A stretch of DNA of 64,000 nucleotides from Paenarthrobacter sp. DKR-5 (GTDB lineage Bacteria > Actinomycetota > Actinomycetes > Actinomycetales > Micrococcaceae), in the NCBI RefSeq assembly GCF_018531425.1, contig NZ_JAHBOI010000004.1, positions 248,001 through 312,000 on the forward strand. Reading direction: 5' to 3'. The notes beneath the pieces were generated by a model. That model was not told where the DNA came from and made no database searches. It worked only from the letters and a program-made list of their open reading frames with translations. The position numbers and the translations under genes are program-made. Within the stretch, counting starts at the first letter, position 1. Each line of letters begins with the position of its first letter. This document shows, in pieces, positions 16,707-24,967 of this stretch.

Positions 16707-18061
16707 CCGTACGCCGTCCGTCGCGGTCCGCCGTGCTCGGGTACCTCAAGAAGGCCGGATGGTTTGTCGCCGGCCTGGCCGTCCTGCAGGCCGTCTTCTT
16801 TTCCCTGCTGGTGGCAGGGGCTGCGGTTCCGGACAAGCCCATCGTGGACCATCTGGCGGCCGCTGTGAGGGCAGGCACCTACGGCCCGTCCGGCGCCCCC
16901 GACCGGATGGGCGGAATCTCCGACACCTTCACCGAATGTGTTGTTGTCGGAACCGGGCTCGGCTGGTCCGACCCGAACCCGTTTGCCCGCGCGGTCTTCA
17001 TGCCGCGCATCGCCAACTGCCAAGCGGGCGCCGGCCAGATCCTGACCCTCGCCAAGGGCCAGGCCCTCCCGCCCGGTTCCGTGAGCGGCTACTACAAGTA
17101 CTGGTCCGGCTACACCGTCCTCACCCGGCCGGTACTGGCACTGTTCGGGCTCGACGGGTTGCGCATCGTCTCTGGCGCCATGCTGCTGTTCTCCGGTCTC
17201 GCGGCGGTTGCGTCCCTGGCCAAGCGCACGGCCAAACTGGCCGCCGTCGGCATCCTGCTGCCCCTGCTGCTCGCCTCAAACGTGATGTCCACGCCGTCCA
17301 CGTCGTTCAGCCAGGCCATCTCCATCTCAGCCATCTTCCTGGGGATAGCGATTTCCTCCTGGGCGGCGTCAAAGTCCCTCGCTTGGGCGATGGGCGGCGT
17401 GGCGCTCTCGGCTGCGCTCTTCTGCTACGTGGACCTGCTCACGACGCCGGCAGTTCCCTGGGCGCTCAGCACGGCAGCGGTGGCTGGCGTCACCTTCGCC
17501 AGGAGCAGGAAGCTCCGGGAGACGGCTCTGGCAGCCGCCGCTGCCGTCATCATGTGGCCGGTGGCCTTCGGCTTCACCTGGGCCGCCCGGTGGCTGATCG
17601 CTGCCCTCTTCCTGGGCTTTGACCAGACCGTGGCGTTCATCCGGTCGAATGTCGATTTCCGTTCCTCGGGGGCCCATGCCGGTGTGGATAAGAGCTTCGG
17701 GGCGCCGACGCTGGCCAACTGGCACTTCTGGCTTGACCACGTGGCGACGGCCCGCTTCGTCGTCGTCGCGGCGGGCATCGTCGTCGTGGCTGCCCTGCTC
17801 ACCGCGTGGCTACGGCACGGCTGGCGCCGCGCCGTAGCCGGGGTCGTGATTGCCGCTGCCGCGGTGGTGGTGCCCGTCTGGTATGAGGCGCTCAACAACC
17901 ATTCGCAGATCCATTCCTTCTTTACCTACCGGGGCATCCCTGCTGCCGTCGGCGTGGCGCTCTTCGGCGCCCTGCTCGCTGCCGGGCAGCCGGACAGAGG
18001 GTGGGCGGCGTCCCTCAGGCGCCGCGCGTCGGTGCCGTTTTTTCGCCAGCGGAAGCGCTGA
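16703..18061 (+). CDS. polytopic membrane protein, possibly GT-C-like
   Basis: 452 residues with about ten hydrophobic segments and a large first extracytoplasmic loop (about residues 40-135) containing FTECVVVGTGLGW and several conserved-looking aromatic residues. A second loop near residue 320 follows. The layout suggests a GT-C type glycosyltransferase or another lipid-linked sugar enzyme, but I recognise no signature motif. It is coupled by ATGA overlap to the GT2 gene before it, which argues for a shared step. Function is unassigned. Confidence 0.7.
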   Translation: MTVRRPSRSAVLGYLKKAGWFVAGLAVLQAVFFSLLVAGAAVPDKPIVDHLAAAVRAGTYGPSGAPDRMGGISDTFTECVVVGTGLGWSDPNPFARAVFMPRIANCQAGAGQILTLAKGQALPPGSVSGYYKYWSGYTVLTRPVLALFGLDGLRIVSGAMLLFSGLAAVASLAKRTAKLAAVGILLPLLLASNVMSTPSTSFSQAISISAIFLGIAISSWAASKSLAWAMGGVALSAALFCYVDLLTTPAVPWALSTAAVAGVTFARSRKLRETALAAAAAVIMWPVAFGFTWAARWLIAALFLGFDQTVAFIRSNVDFRSSGAHAGVDKSFGAPTLANWHFWLDHVATARFVVVAAGIVVVAALLTAWLRHGWRRAVAGVVIAAAAVVVPVWYEALNNHSQIHSFFTYRGIPAAVGVALFGALLAAGQPDRGWAASLRRRASVPFFRQRKR

Positions 18062-18066
18062 AGATA

Positions 18067-18072
18067 GTCTTG
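18067..18072 (+). promoter_or_regulatory. possible -10 hexamer TAGTCT for wbpD-wbpE-wbpB
   Basis: It lies just after the stop of the membrane protein gene and about 75 bases before wbpD. Only the hexamer supports it. Confidence 0.3.
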
Positions 18073-18145
18073 CCACTAGGGGACCCGCGCCTGCCAGCGT
18101 CACAGCCGAACGCTGCGCGAGCGGGGTTTAGGAAAGGAACCACTC

Positions 18146-18742
18146 ATGTCAACCATTGCTGCGACCGCTGACGTCTCGGACCAGGCGGTCCTGGGCGAGG
18201 GGACCCGGATCTGGCATCTGGCCCAGGTCCGCGAAGACGCGCACTTGGGCGAGAACTGCATCGTCGGGCGCGGCGCCTATGTCGGGACCGGCGTGCAAAT
18301 CGGGCGGAATACCAAGATCCAGAACTACGCGCTGGTCTATGAACCCGCTCGGCTCGGCGACGGCGTCTTCATCGGCCCGGCCGTCGTGCTGACCAACGAC
18401 ACCTACCCGCGCTCGGTGAGCCCCGACGGATCGCTGAAGAGTGCGCACGACTGGACGCCGGTGGGGGTCACGGTGGAGGACGGCGCTTCGATCGGCGCCC
18501 GCGCCGTGTGCATCGCCCCGCTGACGATCGGCCGCTGGGCCACCATTGCTGCAGGCGCCGTGGTGACGAAGGACGTCCCCGCCTTCGCCCTGATGGCAGG
18601 CGTGCCCGCACGCCGCGTGGGGTGGGTCGGCAAAGCGGGCCACCCGCTGGAGAACAAGGACGGACGGTGGGTGTGCCCGGAAACGGGTGCCGCCTACGTC
18701 GAAGATGGAAATTCCCTGAAAGAGGCAGAGGACGAAGCATGA
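18146..18742 (+). CDS. wbpD: WbpD-like UDP-sugar 3-N-acetyltransferase
   Basis: 198 residues of left-handed beta-helix hexapeptide acyltransferase, with repeats such as AVLGEGTRIWHLAQVREDA, CIVGRGAYVGTGVQIG and ASIGARAVCIAPLTIG along the chain and the loop VLTNDTYPRS. This is the WbpD/WlbB type, which acetylates the 3-amino group of UDP-2-acetamido-3-amino-glucuronate using acetyl-CoA. A short C-terminal tail with WVCPETGAAY is also common in this group. The ATG follows AGGAAAGG by eight bases. Its stop overlaps the start of wbpE (ATGA), forming the unit wbpD-wbpE-wbpB-glycosyltransferase. Confidence 0.88.
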   Translation: MSTIAATADVSDQAVLGEGTRIWHLAQVREDAHLGENCIVGRGAYVGTGVQIGRNTKIQNYALVYEPARLGDGVFIGPAVVLTNDTYPRSVSPDGSLKSAHDWTPVGVTVEDGASIGARAVCIAPLTIGRWATIAAGAVVTKDVPAFALMAGVPARRVGWVGKAGHPLENKDGRWVCPETGAAYVEDGNSLKEAEDEA

Positions 18743-19830
18743 GCCAAGAATTCATTCCCGCGGCTAAGCCGATCATCGGTGACGAGGAGCGGGCGGCCGT
18801 CGACGCCGTCCTCGCGTCCGGCATGCTCGCCCAGGGCAAGCAGGTGGCCGAATTCGAAAAGGAGTTCTCCGATGTGCTCCTCGACGGCCGCGCCACCGTG
18901 GCCGTGAACTCCGGCACTTCCGGCCTTCACCTTGGCCTCCTCGCCGCCGGCGTCGGGCCGGGCGACGAGGTCATCGTTCCTTCCTTCACCTTCGCGGCCA
19001 CCGGCAACTCCGTGGCCCTCACCGGCGCGACTCCTGTCTTCGCAGACATCGAGCTGGACCACTACGCCCTCGACGTGGACCACGTGGCCTCGCTGATCAC
19101 TGACAAGACCAAGGGCATCATGCCGGTGCACCTTTACGGCCACCCCTTCAACGCGGAGGCACTCGGCGCCCTCGCCAAGGAACGCGGCATCGACCTCTAC
19201 GAGGATGCGGCGCAGGCGCACGGGGCCAGCGTGAACGGCAAAATGGTCGGCACCTTCGGCACCTTCGCCATGTTCAGCCTCTACCCGACGAAGAACATGA
19301 CGTCGGGCGAGGGCGGCATGGTCTCGACGCCGGACGCCGACGTCGAACGCCGGATCCGCCTGCTGCGCAACCAAGGCATGGAGACGCAGTACCAGAACGA
19401 ACTCGTCGGCTTCAACAACCGCATGACCGACCTGCACGCCGCGATCGGCCGCGTGCAGCTCACCAAGGTCAAGGGTTGGACCGAGCAGCGCCAGGCCAAC
19501 GCCGCGTTCCTCACCGCGAACCTCGAGGGCGTGGACGCGCCCAAGGTTGCCGACGGCGCCGTGCACGTCTACCACCAGTACACGATCCGGGTCTCAGGGG
19601 ACCGGGACGGCTTCGCGAAGGCCCTGCGCGAGGAATACAACATCGGCTCCGGTGTGTACTACCCGGTTCCGAACCACCGCCTGCCCTCCTTCAACCGGAC
19701 CGAAGACCTGCCGAACACGGAAACCGCGGCCCGCGAGGTGCTGTCCCTGCCGGTGCATCCGTCGCTCAGCCAGGAAGACCTGGACCGCATCGTCACCGCC
19801 GTGAACGCCCTCGCGAAGGCAGGCGCCTGA
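18739..19830 (+). CDS. wbpE: WbpE-like PLP-dependent sugar aminotransferase
   Basis: 363 residues of the DegT/DnrJ/EryC1/StrS family. PLP site: NSGTSGLHLGLLAAG (~57-71), DAAQAHGA (~156-163) and the Schiff-base lysine K185 in SLYPTKNMTSGEGG. WbpE converts UDP-3-keto-GlcNAcA to the 3-amino sugar with glutamate as donor. The ATG overlaps the wbpD stop, so the longer open frame inside wbpD is not used. In Pseudomonas, WbpE works tightly with WbpB, because the 2-oxoglutarate it makes re-oxidises the NADH bound by WbpB. Here the two genes overlap by one base (TGATG), which fits that coupling. Confidence 0.9.
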   Translation: MSQEFIPAAKPIIGDEERAAVDAVLASGMLAQGKQVAEFEKEFSDVLLDGRATVAVNSGTSGLHLGLLAAGVGPGDEVIVPSFTFAATGNSVALTGATPVFADIELDHYALDVDHVASLITDKTKGIMPVHLYGHPFNAEALGALAKERGIDLYEDAAQAHGASVNGKMVGTFGTFAMFSLYPTKNMTSGEGGMVSTPDADVERRIRLLRNQGMETQYQNELVGFNNRMTDLHAAIGRVQLTKVKGWTEQRQANAAFLTANLEGVDAPKVADGAVHVYHQYTIRVSGDRDGFAKALREEYNIGSGVYYPVPNHRLPSFNRTEDLPNTETAAREVLSLPVHPSLSQEDLDRIVTAVNALAKAGA

Positions 19831-20825
19831 TGGCTAACCTGCGCGTGGGCCTGATCGGGCTCGGAATGATGGGGCGCCACCACGCACGGGTGATCCGTGA
19901 GGTGGAAGGCGTCGAACTGGTTGCCGTCGCCGATGCGTACGGCGACCCGCACCACGTGGCCGCCGGCCTTCCCGTGCTCTCCTCGGTCGAGGACCTCATC
20001 AAGGTGGGCCTGGACATGGCGGTGGCCGCGGTGCCGACCGGCCTCCACGAGGAGGTCGGGCTCGCGTTGGCCGACGCCGGCGTCCACACCCTGGTGGAGA
20101 AGCCCATCGCCTCCACCGCCGAAGCCGGGCAGCGCCTGGTGGATGCCTTCGAAGCCAAGGGCCTGGTTGGCGCCGTCGGCCACATCGAGCGCTTCAACCC
20201 GGCACTGCAGACGCTGCGCAAGCGGCTCGCCGCCGGAGAACTGGGTGATGTCTACCAGATCGCCACCCGGCGCCAGGGCCCGTTCCCTGCACGGATCGCC
20301 GATGTCGGCGTCGTCAAGGACCTCGGCACGCACGACATCGACCTGACCGCCTGGCTCGCCCAGAGCAACTTCGAGTCGATCTTCGCGCGCACCACGACCC
20401 GCAGCGGCCGCCCGCACGAGGACATGGTCGCGGCCACCGGCCAGCTCGCCAGCGGCGTGATCACCAGCCACCTGGTGAACTGGCTCTCGCCGATGAAGGA
20501 GCGCCTGACCGTGGTCACCGGCGAAAAGGGCGCGTTTGTTGCCGACACCGTCACGGCGGACCTGACCTTCTACGAAAACGGCACCATCGTCACCGAGTGG
20601 GACTCCGTGGCCAACTTCCGCGGCGTCTCCGAGGGCAATATGACGCGCCTGGCGATCGCCAAGCCCGAGCCGCTGCGCACCGAGCACGAGGCTTTCCGCG
20701 ACGCCGTACTGGGTCTGCGCAGCGATGTGGTGACGATGCGCGAAGGGCTGAACACGATCAAGGTGGCCGAGGCCGCACTGCAGTCCGCATCCGGCGGAGG
20801 CCTGGTGAGGATCGCGGCTTCGTGA
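19830..20825 (+). CDS. wbpB: WbpB-like Gfo/Idh/MocA oxidoreductase
   Basis: 331 residues. The N-terminal Rossmann fold has VGLIGLGMMGRHHARV and VAVADAYGDP; EKPIAS near residue 90 is the usual Gfo/Idh/MocA lysine motif; AVGHIERFNPAL and KDLGTHDIDL belong to the substrate domain. WbpB oxidises C3 of UDP-GlcNAcA to the 3-keto sugar with NAD+. The start is the ATG that overlaps the wbpE stop by one base. The next gene starts within its stop codon (GTGA). The assignment rests on family plus the neighbouring wbpD and wbpE. Confidence 0.88.
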   Translation: MANLRVGLIGLGMMGRHHARVIREVEGVELVAVADAYGDPHHVAAGLPVLSSVEDLIKVGLDMAVAAVPTGLHEEVGLALADAGVHTLVEKPIASTAEAGQRLVDAFEAKGLVGAVGHIERFNPALQTLRKRLAAGELGDVYQIATRRQGPFPARIADVGVVKDLGTHDIDLTAWLAQSNFESIFARTTTRSGRPHEDMVAATGQLASGVITSHLVNWLSPMKERLTVVTGEKGAFVADTVTADLTFYENGTIVTEWDSVANFRGVSEGNMTRLAIAKPEPLRTEHEAFRDAVLGLRSDVVTMREGLNTIKVAEAALQSASGGGLVRIAAS

Positions 20826-21976
20826 CCTCTGTGGTGAAGGTCATTCTCGCGAGCCGGCTGTTCACCCCTGAGGTGGGCGCCGCCGCCTTCCGGCTGCAGG
20901 CGCTGGCGGACGGGCTGGCCGAGGCCGGGGCGGACGTCCGGGTACTCACGACGACGCCGCCGGCGCGCACCCCGGTGCCGCGGCAGCGCTTCGCGGTATC
21001 ACGCTGGCCGGTGCTGCGGGACGCGGGCGGCAACGTCCGCGGCTACGTGCAGTATCTCAGCTATGACATTCCGGCGTTCTTCCGGCTGCTGCTGACCGGC
21101 GCCGACGTTGTGGTCTCCGAGCCGCCGCCTACGACCGGTCTGGCAGTGGCACTGAGCTCCTGGCTGCGGCGCCGGCCGTTCGTTTACTACGCGGCCGATG
21201 TCTGGACCGAAGCCCTCTCGGCCATGGACGTTCCGCCGGTTGTGGTTCGGATCATGCGCGCCGTCGAAGGCTTCGTCCTGCGCCGGGCGCACCGCGTGGT
21301 CGCCGTCTCGGACCCCGTTGCCTACCAGGTGGAAAAGTTCGGCATTCCCGCGGCCAGCATCGCGGTTGTGGGCAACGGCGTGGACACGACCGTGTTCAGC
21401 GAGGAGGGGGAGAAGGCCGCCGCCGATGCGGCCTATTTCGTCTACACCGGCACGATGTCCGAGTGGCAGGGGGCGGATATCTTCATCCGTGCGCTGCCGT
21501 CGGTGCTCGCTGCCCACCCGGGCGTGAGCATCAGATTCTTTGGCCAGGGCGCCGACGAACCGCACCTGCGCACTCTTGCCGCCCGGCTCGCTCCCGGCAG
21601 CGTCCACTTCGGCGGCGTGGTTCCTCCTGCCGACGCCGCACGCTGGATCCGCGGCGCCGCGGCTGCCTTGGTGAGCATCAAGCCTGACCAAGGCTATGAC
21701 TTTGCCAAGCCGACCAAGATCTACGCTGCGGCGGCGTGCGGCACTCCGGTCATCTTCGCGGGCCAGGGCGACGGTGCCGCTGTCGTCGCGGACAACGGGC
21801 TGGGGACGGCCGCCGAGTACGAAGTGGATGCGGTGGCCAAGGCGATGGCCGAAGCCCTCGACGGCCAGGACACCCGCCGGTCGGCGCGCGCGGCGTGGGT
21901 GCGGGAGCACGCCTCGCTGGCGGCGTCGGGCCGTCTGGCCGCGGCGGAGGTCCTCTCCGCCGCGGCCCGCAGCTAG
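20822..21976 (+). CDS. GT4 glycosyltransferase, WbuB-like
   Basis: 384 residues of GT-B fold. The N-terminal half begins VILASRLFTPEVGAAAFRLQALADGL, the WbuB/Fnl-type opening. The C-terminal half has VYTGTMSEWQGADIFIRAL and a nucleotide-sugar site around FAKPTKIYAAAACGTPVIFA. It probably transfers an N-acetylated aminosugar or uronic acid onto the lipid-linked chain. The GTG overlaps the wbpB stop; two further GTG codons lie 9 and 12 bases downstream. As the last gene of the wbpDEB unit it is a good candidate for the transferase that uses UDP-ManNAc3NAcA. It ends 21 bases before the convergent wbpI. Confidence 0.82.
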   Translation: MTSVVKVILASRLFTPEVGAAAFRLQALADGLAEAGADVRVLTTTPPARTPVPRQRFAVSRWPVLRDAGGNVRGYVQYLSYDIPAFFRLLLTGADVVVSEPPPTTGLAVALSSWLRRRPFVYYAADVWTEALSAMDVPPVVVRIMRAVEGFVLRRAHRVVAVSDPVAYQVEKFGIPAASIAVVGNGVDTTVFSEEGEKAAADAAYFVYTGTMSEWQGADIFIRALPSVLAAHPGVSIRFFGQGADEPHLRTLAARLAPGSVHFGGVVPPADAARWIRGAAAALVSIKPDQGYDFAKPTKIYAAAACGTPVIFAGQGDGAAVVADNGLGTAAEYEVDAVAKAMAEALDGQDTRRSARAAWVREHASLAASGRLAAAEVLSAAARS

Positions 21977-21997
21977 CTCCGCGGCGGCTCCGCCGGC

Positions 21998-23062
21998 TTA
22001 GGAACCGAACCGCTCCAACAGGGCGTCCACCGTGCGGGTGGCGGCGTGCCCGTCACCGTACGGAGTGGCATCGGTGGCCTCCGGCCGCGGCCGTTCGACC
22101 GTCTTGGTGAGCAACGAGAGGTCCTCGCTCACCAGCACGTTCCAGTCCAGGTCGACCGTCTCCACCCATTCCGTCTCCGGCCGGACCGTGGTGCACGGCA
22201 CCCGCAGCAGGAAGGCCTCCTTCTGCAGGCCACCGGAGTCCGTGACGACTCCCGCGCTGTTCATGACCGCGTGGATCAGCTGCGGGTAGGCCAGTGGAGA
22301 GGCGACCTTGATGGCGCCCTGCTCCAGTTCGATGCCGTGGCGCCGCGACAGATCCACCAGGCGCGGGTGCGCGAGCAGCACCACCGGCTTGTCCAGCGCA
22401 GCGAGCGCCTCGACGATGGCGGAGAGCCGCTCCGCTGAGTCCGTGTTGTCCGGCCGGTGCAGCGTGCTGACGTAATAGCCCTGTGCCGGCAGGTCGAAGG
22501 GCAGCGGCTGGGCGGCGGAGGACAGCGAGTCGCGGACCTTGAACAACACATCCGTCATCACGTCCCCCACCAACACGGTCCTGTCCGCCAGTCCCTCGGT
22601 GGCCAGATGGTCCACCGCGGTCTGCGTCGGGGCAAGCAGCAGGTCGGCCGCATGGTCCGTCAGCACGCGGTTGTGCTCTTCGGGCATCCGCCGGTTGAAC
22701 GAGCGCAGCCCCGCTTCCAGGTGCGCCAGCGGAATGTGCATCTTCACTGCGGCGACGGCGGCGGCAAGCGTGGAGTTGGTGTCCCCGTAGACCAGGACAC
22801 AGTCCGGCTTTGCCTTCTCAAAGATCTCCTCGAGGCCGCCGAGCATGGCTCCGGTCTGGGCGCCGTGCTTTCCTGAGCCGACGCCGAGGTTGTAGTCCGG
22901 TTCGGGGATGCCGAGGTCGCGGAAGAAGACATCGCTCATGAGCTCGTCGTAGTGCTGGCCGGTATGGGCAATGATGTGCTCGGCCTTGCCGGACATCGCT
23001 GCTGCTATGGGGGCAAGTTTCACGAATTGGGGGCGTGCGCCCACGACGCTCAGAATACGCAT
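21998..23062 (-). CDS. wbpI: non-hydrolysing UDP-GlcNAc-type 2-epimerase, WbpI/WecB-like
   Basis: 354 residues of the WecB fold: ILSVVGARPQFVKLAPI at the N-terminus, HTGQHYDELMSDVFF, VYGDTNSTLAAA, HLEAGLRSFNRRMPEEHNR and DSGGLQKEAF, all diagnostic. WbpI turns UDP-GlcNAc3NAcA into UDP-ManNAc3NAcA; WecB turns UDP-GlcNAc into UDP-ManNAc. The nearby wbpB, D and E genes favour the first reaction, but sequence alone does not separate the two. The true start is the ATG of MRILSVV; the open frame runs far upstream into the ABC exporter gene and is not coding there. It lies opposite to the other wbp genes, back to back with the exporter. Confidence 0.88.
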   Translation of the reverse strand: MRILSVVGARPQFVKLAPIAAAMSGKAEHIIAHTGQHYDELMSDVFFRDLGIPEPDYNLGVGSGKHGAQTGAMLGGLEEIFEKAKPDCVLVYGDTNSTLAAAVAAVKMHIPLAHLEAGLRSFNRRMPEEHNRVLTDHAADLLLAPTQTAVDHLATEGLADRTVLVGDVMTDVLFKVRDSLSSAAQPLPFDLPAQGYYVSTLHRPDNTDSAERLSAIVEALAALDKPVVLLAHPRLVDLSRRHGIELEQGAIKVASPLAYPQLIHAVMNSAGVVTDSGGLQKEAFLLRVPCTTVRPETEWVETVDLDWNVLVSEDLSLLTKTVERPRPEATDATPYGDGHAATRTVDALLERFGS

Positions 23063-23146
23063 GAGTTCCAGCTTAGAGGACGGCGGCCGGCCGTGGACTG
23101 GTGCCCACTCGGCGGAGCGGCCACCGGGCGTGAGCGCACTGCCCGG

Positions 23147-23152
23147 TAGACT
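23147..23152 (+). promoter_or_regulatory. -10 hexamer TAGACT of a leaderless transcript
   Basis: Exactly six bases lie between it and the GTG at 23159. Confidence 0.6.
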
Positions 23153-23158
23153 GGGCCG

Positions 23159-24967
23159 GTGAAATCCCTTTACGCCACCTACCGCTCGCTGCTCACGATC
23201 CTGCCGGCGGGCAGCGGCCGGTTCCTGCGCTACTACTCGGTAGCAAGCGGCGTACTCGCCATTTTCGACGCCCTCGCGCTGGCCCTGCTGGCGATGGTGA
23301 TGACCCCGATGGTCAGCAATACCGCGCTGCGGATTCCGCTGCTTGGCATTGAAGTCTCCGGCGGGGGGCTGCTCGTGGTGATCGGGCTGGTCTGCCTGCT
23401 GATCCTGAGCAAGAGCGTGCTCGCGGTGATTCTGCAGTGGGCGGCCACCCGGCGGTTCGCTAAGTACGAACTGCAAATGGGTGACAGGCTGCTCGCGGCG
23501 TACTTCCGCTCGCCCTGGGTGGACCGCTTGAAGCGCAACTCCTCCGAGCTCATCCGCCTCGCGGACATCGGGATCGCCAACAGCATCTCGGGTGTCCTGC
23601 TTCCCGCTTCGTCGCTGGTGGGCGAGGCGATGTCCTTTGTCACCGTCGTGGCCGTGCTGCTGATTAGCCAGCCGGTCACCGGCCTCGTCTCGCTCCTGTA
23701 TCTCGGGCTGCTGGGTGCGATGCTCTACTTCCTGGTATCCCGTCGCTCCGTGGTCGCCGGCCGGGTGAACCGGGACTACTCGTTCCGCGTGGCGCAGATG
23801 CTCACCGAAATGGTCGGGGCGCTGAAGGAAATCACCTTGCGCAACAAGACGGAGGAAGTTTCGGAGGTGATCCACGGCAACCGAATCCACACCTCACGGG
23901 CGCGCGCCAACATTCAATTCCTCGGCATCGTTCCCCGTTATGTGCTCGACGCCGGCCTGATCGGCGGATTCGTCCTGGTCGGCGTCGCCGGGTTCCTGCT
24001 CGGCGGCATCACGCAGGCGGTCACGGCCGTTGCCGTGTTCGGGCTCGCAGGATTCCGGATGGCCCCGTCCATCCAGCGCTTCCAGGCGATCATCTCGACC
24101 ACTTCCGCCAACGCGCCGTTCGCCAACATCGTCGTGGAGGACATCCGCAGCGTCGAGGCTGCCGTCGGGCCGGAGCAGGCCGCCGCCGGGGGAGGGGAGC
24201 TGGCCCACGCGCCTCGCAGCCTCGACCTGGACCACGTGACGTTCGCCTACGCACCGGACAAACCGGCCGCGCTGAAGGACGTGTCCCTGCACATTCCGTT
24301 CGGCTCCACGGTGGCCTTTGTCGGATCGTCGGGGGCCGGGAAGTCCACCGTCGTGGACCTTCTACTGGGCCTGATGGAACCCACCAGCGGGTCCGTCACG
24401 ATCGACGGAACACCCATCAGCGACGTCTCGCGCGCATGGCGTGCCCGGGTGGGCTACGTGCCCCAGGACGTGTCCCTGTTCGACGCGACCGTCGCGCAGA
24501 ATGTGGCGCTCACCTGGACGGACAACTACGATCCGGGCCAGATCAAGGAAGCCTTGCGGCAGGCGCAGTTGCTGAACGTCATCGAACAGCGCGCGGACGG
24601 GATCGAGGGCAGGATCGGTGAGAAGGGCCTCGCGCTCTCGGGCGGCCAGCGCCAGCGTCTCGGCATCGCCCGCGCCCTGTACCCGCAGCCGTATGTCCTG
24701 GTCATGGACGAGGCGACCAGCGCCCTTGACACCGCCACCGAAGCTGCCGTCAGTGCCGCCATCCGGGACCTGCACGGCAAGACCACTGTGATCCTTGTCG
24801 CCCACCGGCTCTCGACCATCCGCCACGCGGACACCATCTTTTTCCTGGCCAACGGCGAGGTGAAGGCGCAGGGAACCTTCGACGAGCTCGTCGCGGCGGT
24901 GCCCGACTTCGCCGAACAGGCCGCGCTGGCCGGGCTCACGGGGGACCTGGAGAGTGTCGATGACTGA
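23159..24967 (+). CDS. ABC exporter with fused membrane and ATPase domains, PglK-like
   Basis: 602 residues: an ABC type-1 exporter membrane domain with six helices (1-320) and an ATPase domain with Walker A VGSSGAGKST (~388), Q-loop YVPQDVSLF, signature LSGGQRQRLGIARAL (~495), Walker B YVLVMDEATSALD (~510) and switch His in VAHRLST (~545). The closest relatives I recognise are the lipid-linked oligosaccharide flippases PglK/WlaB, which act as homodimers. In this setting it may move a lipid-linked unit across the membrane, separately from Wzm/Wzt. The GTG lies six bases after TAGACT. The following GT2 overlaps its end. Confidence 0.88.
   Translation: MKSLYATYRSLLTILPAGSGRFLRYYSVASGVLAIFDALALALLAMVMTPMVSNTALRIPLLGIEVSGGGLLVVIGLVCLLILSKSVLAVILQWAATRRFAKYELQMGDRLLAAYFRSPWVDRLKRNSSELIRLADIGIANSISGVLLPASSLVGEAMSFVTVVAVLLISQPVTGLVSLLYLGLLGAMLYFLVSRRSVVAGRVNRDYSFRVAQMLTEMVGALKEITLRNKTEEVSEVIHGNRIHTSRARANIQFLGIVPRYVLDAGLIGGFVLVGVAGFLLGGITQAVTAVAVFGLAGFRMAPSIQRFQAIISTTSANAPFANIVVEDIRSVEAAVGPEQAAAGGGELAHAPRSLDLDHVTFAYAPDKPAALKDVSLHIPFGSTVAFVGSSGAGKSTVVDLLLGLMEPTSGSVTIDGTPISDVSRAWRARVGYVPQDVSLFDATVAQNVALTWTDNYDPGQIKEALRQAQLLNVIEQRADGIEGRIGEKGLALSGGQRQRLGIARALYPQPYVLVMDEATSALDTATEAAVSAAIRDLHGKTTVILVAHRLSTIRHADTIFFLANGEVKAQGTFDELVAAVPDFAEQAALAGLTGDLESVDD

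Noticed and set aside
23063-23890. Upstream extension of the wbpI frame
   Set aside because: It runs antisense into the ABC exporter; MRILSVVGARPQ at 23062 is the family's N-terminus.
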